This document shows, in pieces, positions 59,664 to 64,000 of a stretch of 64,000 bases of DNA. Origin of the DNA: Mycolicibacterium sp. CBMA 226 (GTDB taxonomy: Bacteria; Actinomycetota; Actinomycetes; Mycobacteriales; Mycobacteriaceae); contig NZ_VTGY01000015.1 of assembly GCF_009729075.1 (NCBI RefSeq), positions 62,001 through 126,000 on the forward strand, in the 5' to 3' direction. How positions within the stretch are numbered: the stretch's first letter is position 1; the number at the start of each line of letters is the position of its first letter. Under the pieces are notes generated by a model. The model was not told the origin of the DNA. It made no database searches and was given only the letters and a program-made list of their open reading frames with translations. Both the position numbers and the translations under genes were made by a program.

Positions 59664-60685
59664 GCACACATCAGCACCACGGTCATGAGCATCCGCACGA
59701 CCACGACCACGCATACGGCCACTCTCATGGCCACGACCACAGCCACTCCCATGGTTTCTGGGGCGCGGTGAAGGGGATTTTCGCGCCCCATTCCCATGAC
59801 GCGGCGGACAGCTTGGACAACGCGCTCGAATCGAGTGCGGCCGGTATCCGGGCCGTGAAGATCAGCCTGCTGGTGCTGGGACTGACCACACTGGTGCAGA
59901 TCGTGATAGTGGTGGCATCGGGTTCCGTGGCCCTGGCTGCCGACGCGATCCACAACTTCTCCGATGCCTTGACCGCGGTGCCGCTGTGGATCGCATTTGC
60001 ACTGGGTACCAAGGCCGCAACGCGCCGCTACACGTACGGCTTCGGCCGGGTGGAGGACCTCGCCGGGTTGTTCGTGGTCGGCATGATCACGCTGTCGGCG
60101 ATCGTCGCAGGCTATGAGGCGGTGCAGCGGTTGATCCATCCACAGGTCATCGATCACGTGGCATGGGTGGCGCTGGCCGGGCTGGTCGGATTTCTCGGCA
60201 ACGAAACGGTGGCGGTCTACCGCATCCGGGTGGGACGGCAGATCGGTTCCGCGGCACTGGTCGCCGACGGCGTCCATGCGCGTACGGACGGCTTCACTTC
60301 GCTGGCGGTCCTGCTCGGCGCCGGCGGGGTGGCGTTGGGATATCCGCTCGCGGACCCGATCGTCGGGTTGATCATCACGGTGGCGATCTTGGCCGTGCTG
60401 CGGACCGCGGTGCGAGATGTGTTCCGTCGCTTACTCGATGGCGTCGACCCGGCGCTCGTCGACACCGCCGAACGCTCCCTGGCGGCCGAGCCGGGAGTGC
60501 GCTCGGTGCACAGCGTCCGCATGCGCTGGATGGGGCATCGCCTGCATGCCGATGTCGAACTCGACCTCGACCCCGATCTCAGCCTCGCGCAGGCCCACCA
60601 GATCGCCCACGACGCCGAGCATCACCTGGTTCACGCCGTACCGAAACTCACGACGGCGCTGATTCACGCCTATCCTGCGGGCTAG
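59660..60685 (+). CDS. Cation diffusion facilitator (Zn2+/Co2+/Ni2+ efflux)
   Basis: 341 aa. The His-rich N-terminus (about 15 His in the first 35 residues, such as HQHHGHEHPHDHDH) is a metal buffer. TM2 has the metal site in AADAIHNFSDALTAVPLW (D-x2-H... D) and TM5 DGVHARTDGFTSLAV. The C-terminal cytoplasmic domain is HRLHADVELDLDPDLSL. GTG 59660 overlaps arsR. It exports the divalent metal sensed by the ArsR protein. Its stop overlaps the convergent gene by 4 bp. Confidence 0.92.
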   Translation: MSTHQHHGHEHPHDHDHAYGHSHGHDHSHSHGFWGAVKGIFAPHSHDAADSLDNALESSAAGIRAVKISLLVLGLTTLVQIVIVVASGSVALAADAIHNFSDALTAVPLWIAFALGTKAATRRYTYGFGRVEDLAGLFVVGMITLSAIVAGYEAVQRLIHPQVIDHVAWVALAGLVGFLGNETVAVYRIRVGRQIGSAALVADGVHARTDGFTSLAVLLGAGGVALGYPLADPIVGLIITVAILAVLRTAVRDVFRRLLDGVDPALVDTAERSLAAEPGVRSVHSVRMRWMGHRLHADVELDLDPDLSLAQAHQIAHDAEHHLVHAVPKLTTALIHAYPAG

Positions 60686-61113
60686 ACGCGGATGGCGCCG
60701 AGGTGTCGCAGTTGGGTCAGTGTGTCGACCACGCCCCACACCTCGGCGATTCGTCCATCGGAGAACCGCATGATGAAAATCTCTTCGTAGACAACGGCTT
60801 TCCCGGTTGGCGCCAGGCCGCGGTACTCGCCGCGGTGCGTCCCGGTCACGGTTTGGCGCGAGGCGATCTTGTCATGATCGACGATGGTGTCCTCGACGAT
60901 GACGTGAATGTCAGGGAACGCCTGCAGCAGCAGCCGCCAGATCTGCTTCATCGTTTCGGGGCCCGAGCCTGCCACCAGAGGCGAGTGCACCACGGCGTCG
61001 GGCAAGAAGATCTCGTCGATGGTGCTGACGATGTCGTCGATGTCGCCGCTGTTGCAGCTGCAGTGGAACCGTTCGAAGGTCGCGACATTCGTGCTCGTGG
61101 GTGTCATGGACAC
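60682..61113 (-). CDS. SnoaL-like ester cyclase/NTF2-fold protein
   Basis: 143 aa NTF2-like fold: FLPDAVVHSPLVAGSGPETM, LLLQAFPDIHVIVEDTIVDH, ASRQTVTGTHRGEYRGLAPT and the end GRIAEVWGVVDTLTQLRHLG, matching SnoaL-like polyketide cyclase family proteins. The catalytic Asp/His of SnoaL may be the HVIVED and H residues. GTG 61113 has GAGGAG upstream. It is likely co-transcribed with the TetR gene 21 bp upstream on the same strand. Confidence 0.83.
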   Translation of the reverse strand: MSMTPTSTNVATFERFHCSCNSGDIDDIVSTIDEIFLPDAVVHSPLVAGSGPETMKQIWRLLLQAFPDIHVIVEDTIVDHDKIASRQTVTGTHRGEYRGLAPTGKAVVYEEIFIMRFSDGRIAEVWGVVDTLTQLRHLGAIRV

Positions 61114-61134
61114 GCGTTCTCCTCGCCTCGCGAA

Positions 61135-61623
61135 TTACGTCGACCGTCGCAACGACGGTTGGACGACGGCGTAGCCGGCATCCGCAGTGGTGCGCCCCTC
61201 GGCGACCGCCCCGAGCAATCCGACCAGTCCCCACGATAGGAACGTCGCATCCGGTTCGTCCATCTGTTCGTCGGCGAGGATGTCGGCCACCATCTGACGG
61301 GTCCCGCGGACGACGACCGCATTGCTCTTCGGGCCGAGCAAGGTGCGGAAGACCTCGGGATGGCCTTCGGCGAGGTCGAACAGCGTCCGCACCGAATCGG
61401 ATTCTCGCTCGGCTATCGCTGCCCGCAGATACTCGGTGCCGCTGACCACCAGCAGGTCGTCCTTGCTTCGGTAGTGGGCATAGAAGGTCGACCGCCCCAC
61501 ATCGGCCCGATCGAGGACGTCCTGCACGGTCACCCGGTCGTAGCCACGCTCGATCACCAGCTCGATCAACGCACGATGCAGGGTGGCGCGGGTGCGTCGC
61601 ACACGGCGGTCGTTTCCGGACAC
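61135..61623 (-). CDS. TetR-family regulator
   Basis: 162 aa: RRVRRTRATLHRALIELVIE, helix-turn-helix VTVQDVLDRADVGRSTFYAH, YRSKDDLLVV. The GTG at 61623 follows GGAGGC. It is divergent from a methyltransferase gene (82 bp) and followed on the same strand by the SnoaL-like gene, so it probably controls one or both. Confidence 0.87.
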   Translation of the reverse strand: MSGNDRRVRRTRATLHRALIELVIERGYDRVTVQDVLDRADVGRSTFYAHYRSKDDLLVVSGTEYLRAAIAERESDSVRTLFDLAEGHPEVFRTLLGPKSNAVVVRGTRQMVADILADEQMDEPDATFLSWGLVGLLGAVAEGRTTADAGYAVVQPSLRRST

Positions 61624-61705
61624 TTTGCCTCCAGGCGTACGGAAGGGAACGGATCTGGCCAGTTTGATCCTGGTGGCGCAACGGTTTTCAACTGATCATG
61701 AACTC

Positions 61706-62332
61706 ATGTTTCGAATTGAACAAGAGGCCACGGGCCTGCTGATCACCAACCCCCGCGGCTACCGGTTGTTCACCACGGTGTTTTTCGGCGGCAGGCGTCG
61801 TCACGACGCTGCGCTGGCGGCCGCGAGCGGAGCAGCAGCGGGGCACCGCGTGCTGGATATCGCCTGTGGGCCAGGGGCATTGGTGCATGCCCTTGCCGAG
61901 CGAGTGGGGCCGGGCGGCGAGGTGCTCGGCGTGGATGCGGCGCCGACGATGGTCGAGTATGCCCGCGCGCACTCGCGCCGATCCAATTGCCGGTTTCAAT
62001 ATGGCGTCGCGCAATCGCTCGACCTGCCGGATTGCGCGTTCGACGTGGTCACGTGCACCTTCGCGATGCACCACATCCCGGAAGGCGATCGGGGCGCAGC
62101 CGTCGCCGAGATGTGGCGGGTGCTGCGCCCCGGTGGCTCCCTGCTCTTGGCGGATCTGGCGAACGTGGGCCTGCACGGGCTGTTGACCCGACTCCTCAGC
62201 AGACACATGGATCCCGAGAGTGTTGACATTCGTCGGTACCGGGATGCGTTGGTGAGCAACGGTTTCGAGAGCGTCGAGACGGCATTGATACGGCCGGCGA
62301 CGCGTGTCCTCACCGCAGTCAAGCCCGCCTGA
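61706..62332 (+). CDS. SAM-dependent methyltransferase (UbiE/MenG-like)
   Basis: 208 aa: motif I VLDIACGPGALVHALAERVG, VLGVDAAPTMVEYARAHSRR, FDVVTCTFAMHHIPEGDRGA, and EMWRVLRPGGSLLLADL typify the UbiE/type 11 methyltransferases. ATG 61706 lacks a Shine-Dalgarno and may be leaderless. The frame is open upstream but without homology. It is divergent from the TetR gene. The substrate is unknown. Confidence 0.85.
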   Translation: MFRIEQEATGLLITNPRGYRLFTTVFFGGRRRHDAALAAASGAAAGHRVLDIACGPGALVHALAERVGPGGEVLGVDAAPTMVEYARAHSRRSNCRFQYGVAQSLDLPDCAFDVVTCTFAMHHIPEGDRGAAVAEMWRVLRPGGSLLLADLANVGLHGLLTRLLSRHMDPESVDIRRYRDALVSNGFESVETALIRPATRVLTAVKPA

Positions 62333-62336
62333 CCGA

Positions 62337-63350
62337 TCAGTCGTCGGGCGCGAACTCCCACAGTTGTGGTGTGCCACCGGTGCCTTCGGCGATCGCCAGG
62401 AAGACATGGCCGTTATCCGGATCGACCGCGAGGGTGTGTGCGCCGTCGGCGACGCGCTCCGAACCGCGGATTTTCAGGTTCCCGTGGTCTTCATCGAGCG
62501 CGCTGACCCAGCCGCTTTCTGCGGCCACATACACGCGGTGGCGTCGTGCGTCGTATGCCAGGACATCCGGGGTATCGCCGACCTGATGGTGATCGACGAT
62601 CGACTTGTGTTCCAGGTCGACCGTGATCAGGGTGGCGTTGCTTTCGCATCCGACGAACAGGGTCTGGGTGTCCGGGTCGAGGGCAGCTCCATGCGGGCGG
62701 TCGCAACCGGCCGCCTGGATGCGGTCGGTGACCTGCCACCCGGCTGGGTCGATGACGGCGATGTCCTGTCGGCCCTGTACGGCAACCACCATCCGATCTG
62801 GTCCCGCGGCGTAGACGACGTTGCCGACCTCTCCTCCCAGCGGGACCGTCGCGCGCACTCGTCCGGTGTCCGCGTCGACGACGGTTTCGGTGCCGGCGGT
62901 CTCGTTGGTGGTCCACACCGCGTGGCGGATCGGGTCGAAAGCAAGGGCGTCGGGGTAGACGCCGGTATCGGCGGTGAACAGTGGCGCTCCCGTGTCCTCG
63001 TCGAGAGCCACTAGTTGATTGTGGCCAGTTGCGGTCGCGTACACGCGATGCTGGTCGGGCACCACGATGACCCCGTGGACGTCGGGCAGGCTGTCGATGG
63101 TGCGCGTGATGTGGTGTCGGCGGGTGTCGAACTCGACGAGCTGTCCTGCGCCCATGTGTGCGATGAAGAGCAGGCCCCGGGGTGCGTCGAAGGCCATGTA
63201 GTCGAAACGTGCTGTGCCGCCGGTCAAATCGAAGGTGCCGACTCGCTGCCAGGGCAGGTGCAGCGGCCCCGGCGGGCTGTCGGCGCATCCGCTCAATGTC
63301 AGAACACCGGCGATCGCGAACCTCAGCAGATCAGCCGGCGTCGCCCGCAC
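62337..63350 (-). CDS. YVTN-type beta-propeller lipoprotein
   Basis: 337 aa. Signal peptide ending in the lipobox LSGC (Cys about 22), then WD/YVTN-like blades with repeated V-x-D-x(2)-T-G patterns (VALDEDTGAPLFTA, TVVDADTGRVRAT, RQDIAVIDPAGWQ). Such proteins are surface or periplasmic scaffolds, sometimes metal- or ligand-binding. The GTG at 63350 overlaps nmtR by 20 bp, so expression is coupled to that nickel/cobalt sensor. Confidence 0.83.
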   Translation of the reverse strand: MRATPADLLRFAIAGVLTLSGCADSPPGPLHLPWQRVGTFDLTGGTARFDYMAFDAPRGLLFIAHMGAGQLVEFDTRRHHITRTIDSLPDVHGVIVVPDQHRVYATATGHNQLVALDEDTGAPLFTADTGVYPDALAFDPIRHAVWTTNETAGTETVVDADTGRVRATVPLGGEVGNVVYAAGPDRMVVAVQGRQDIAVIDPAGWQVTDRIQAAGCDRPHGAALDPDTQTLFVGCESNATLITVDLEHKSIVDHHQVGDTPDVLAYDARRHRVYVAAESGWVSALDEDHGNLKIRGSERVADGAHTLAVDPDNGHVFLAIAEGTGGTPQLWEFAPDD

Positions 63351-63693
63351 GGTCCGCCAGCCCCAGTCTCAGGTGATCGCTGTGATAGACGGCTTCGTCG
63401 AGAAGTTGCGCGACGTGGTTGTCGTACAGGCTGTAGACGATGCTGCGGCCGCTCCGGGTGCCGGTCACCAGTCCGAGATTGCGCAGCAGTCGGAGCTGGT
63501 GCGAGACGAGGGACTGCTCGAGGCCGATCGCGTCGGCGAGGTCGGTGACCGAGCGAGACCCTTGGCGTAGCTCGGTGAGAATCATCAGCCGGCTCGGTGT
63601 GGCGAGAGCCTGCAGAGTCGTGGCGACCTGGGCCGCGGCATCAGCGTCGAGACGCCCGGTCGGGCGGTCGCGCCCTTCGACACCATGTCCCAC
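63331..63693 (-). CDS. nmtR: Ni2+/Co2+-responsive ArsR repressor NmtR
   Basis: 120 aa closely matching remembered M. tuberculosis NmtR (Rv3744): MGHGVEGRDRPTGRLDADAA start, LQALATPSRLMILTELRQGS, LEQSLVSHQLRLLRNLGLV and the metal helix YSLYDNHVAQLLDEAVYHSD. The Gly/His N-terminus (GHGVEG) and the Asp/His residues of helix 5 are the known Ni/Co ligands. It is divergent from a ctpJ-like gene, its known type of target. GTG start at 63693. Confidence 0.93.
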   Translation of the reverse strand: MGHGVEGRDRPTGRLDADAAAQVATTLQALATPSRLMILTELRQGSRSVTDLADAIGLEQSLVSHQLRLLRNLGLVTGTRSGRSIVYSLYDNHVAQLLDEAVYHSDHLRLGLADRAGDAG

Positions 63694-63714
63694 CGTTGTA
63701 GTGTACTAGAGCAC

Positions 63715-63738
63715 ACACATGAAGATGTATTCATTTGT
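63715..63738. promoter_or_regulatory. Putative NmtR operator between nmtR and ctpJ
   Basis: ATGAA (63719-63723) and TTCAT (63730-63734) form an inverted repeat with a 6-bp spacer, centred in the 83-bp divergent region. ArsR-family sensors of this type bind such AT-rich imperfect palindromes. Confidence 0.6.
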
Positions 63739-63776
63739 TCTGATAACGTTGGCTGCATGTGTTTGCGAGGTGAATC

Positions 63777-64000
63777 GTGGTGGCGGTGACGGCGGCCGTC
63801 AGCCCGGCGGTGGCCGACGCCGCCGCGACTCGTTCGCGCCGCGGGTGGTACGACCTGACCGAGATGCGCTGGGCAGCAGCTGCCTTGGCGCTATTCCTCG
63901 CTGGGTTGGTGGTCCAGCTGGCCGGTGGGCCGCCGTGGGTGTGGTGGGCCCTGTATCTGGCTTGCTACGTCACCGGCGGTTGGGAACCGGCGTTGGCCGG
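63777..64000 (+). CDS. ctpJ: P1B-type metal ATPase CtpJ-like, 3' end cut by window
   Basis: GTG 63777 with GAGGTG upstream; the frame is open to the window end (74 codons). The N-terminal RRGWYDLTEMRWAAAALALF and CYVTGGWEPALA match the start of CtpJ/CtpD Co2+/Ni2+ exporters, which lack a CxxC domain. Divergent from nmtR, as in M. tuberculosis where NmtR represses ctpJ. The catalytic domains are outside the window. Confidence 0.85.
   Translation, partial: MVAVTAAVSPAVADAAATRSRRGWYDLTEMRWAAAALALFLAGLVVQLAGGPPWVWWALYLACYVTGGWEPALA

Overview
The window is high-GC (roughly two-thirds G+C), uses many GTG starts and 1-4 bp gene overlaps, and carries PrrA/PrrB, ArfA (OmpATb), CtpE, EchA6, GltA2, NmtR and CtpJ homologues. 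It therefore comes from a Mycobacterium/Mycolicibacterium chromosome, most likely a rapid grower with a large catabolic complement. From memory of M. tuberculosis gene order (not run as a search), two blocks match the Rv0889c-Rv0913c segment: 0.4-11.5 kb (citA, gltA2, arfA, prrB, prrA) and 35.0-45.0 kb (accD3, echA6, Rv0906-like, ctpE, Rv0909/Rv0910-like toxin-antitoxin, Rv0911-like, carotenoid oxygenase Rv0913c-like). About 23.5 kb of accessory genes separate prrA from accD3 here.

Layout. 1-11.5 kb: partial VOC protein, two citrate synthases (citA, gltA2), pdxH, two MFS exporters (one with a MarR partner), an FKBP isomerase, arfA and the prrA-prrB two-component system. 11.5-21.7 kb: phospholipase-D-like protein plus a split chromate transporter, a heterodimeric ABC exporter with one degenerate ATP site, and a LuxR regulator divergent from two acyl-CoA ligases. 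21.8-24.6 kb: the most striking locus. A promoter leads into an M-box (Mg2+) riboswitch, then a proline-rich leader ORF, a 50-aa protein, and an atypical NRAMP-family transporter lacking the canonical metal motifs; a paralogue of the 50-aa protein lies just upstream. 25.0-32.5 kb: an amine-utilisation cluster (IclR regulator, two APC permeases, aldehyde dehydrogenase, copper amine oxidase), with the motif CAAATGAGAAT repeated in its intergenic regions. 32.6-34.4 kb: a FAD monooxygenase divergent from a TetR with TTGTTGGCAT repeats between them.

35-45 kb is the conserved block; accD3 contains an in-frame 49-bp palindromic repeat with a second copy upstream of ctpE. 45-53 kb: an RCK-pore-RCK potassium channel with a cupin, membrane and acetyltransferase genes, two secreted cysteine-peptidase-like proteins, a methyltransferase and an SLC13-type transporter. 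A tRNA-Arg(CCU) lies at 53.6 kb. 53.8-64 kb: a condensation-GNAT fusion, a hydrolase, a 2OG oxygenase, a haemophore-like secreted pair, and two metal-homeostasis modules: an ArsR-CDF operon, and nmtR divergent from ctpJ (cut by the window end) with a lipoprotein beta-propeller overlapping nmtR.

Common themes are metal handling (Mg, Ca, Zn/Co/Ni, possibly haem), lipid activation, and small catabolic modules with adjacent regulators. All functional calls are from reading motifs and remembered family sequences; no database search was run.
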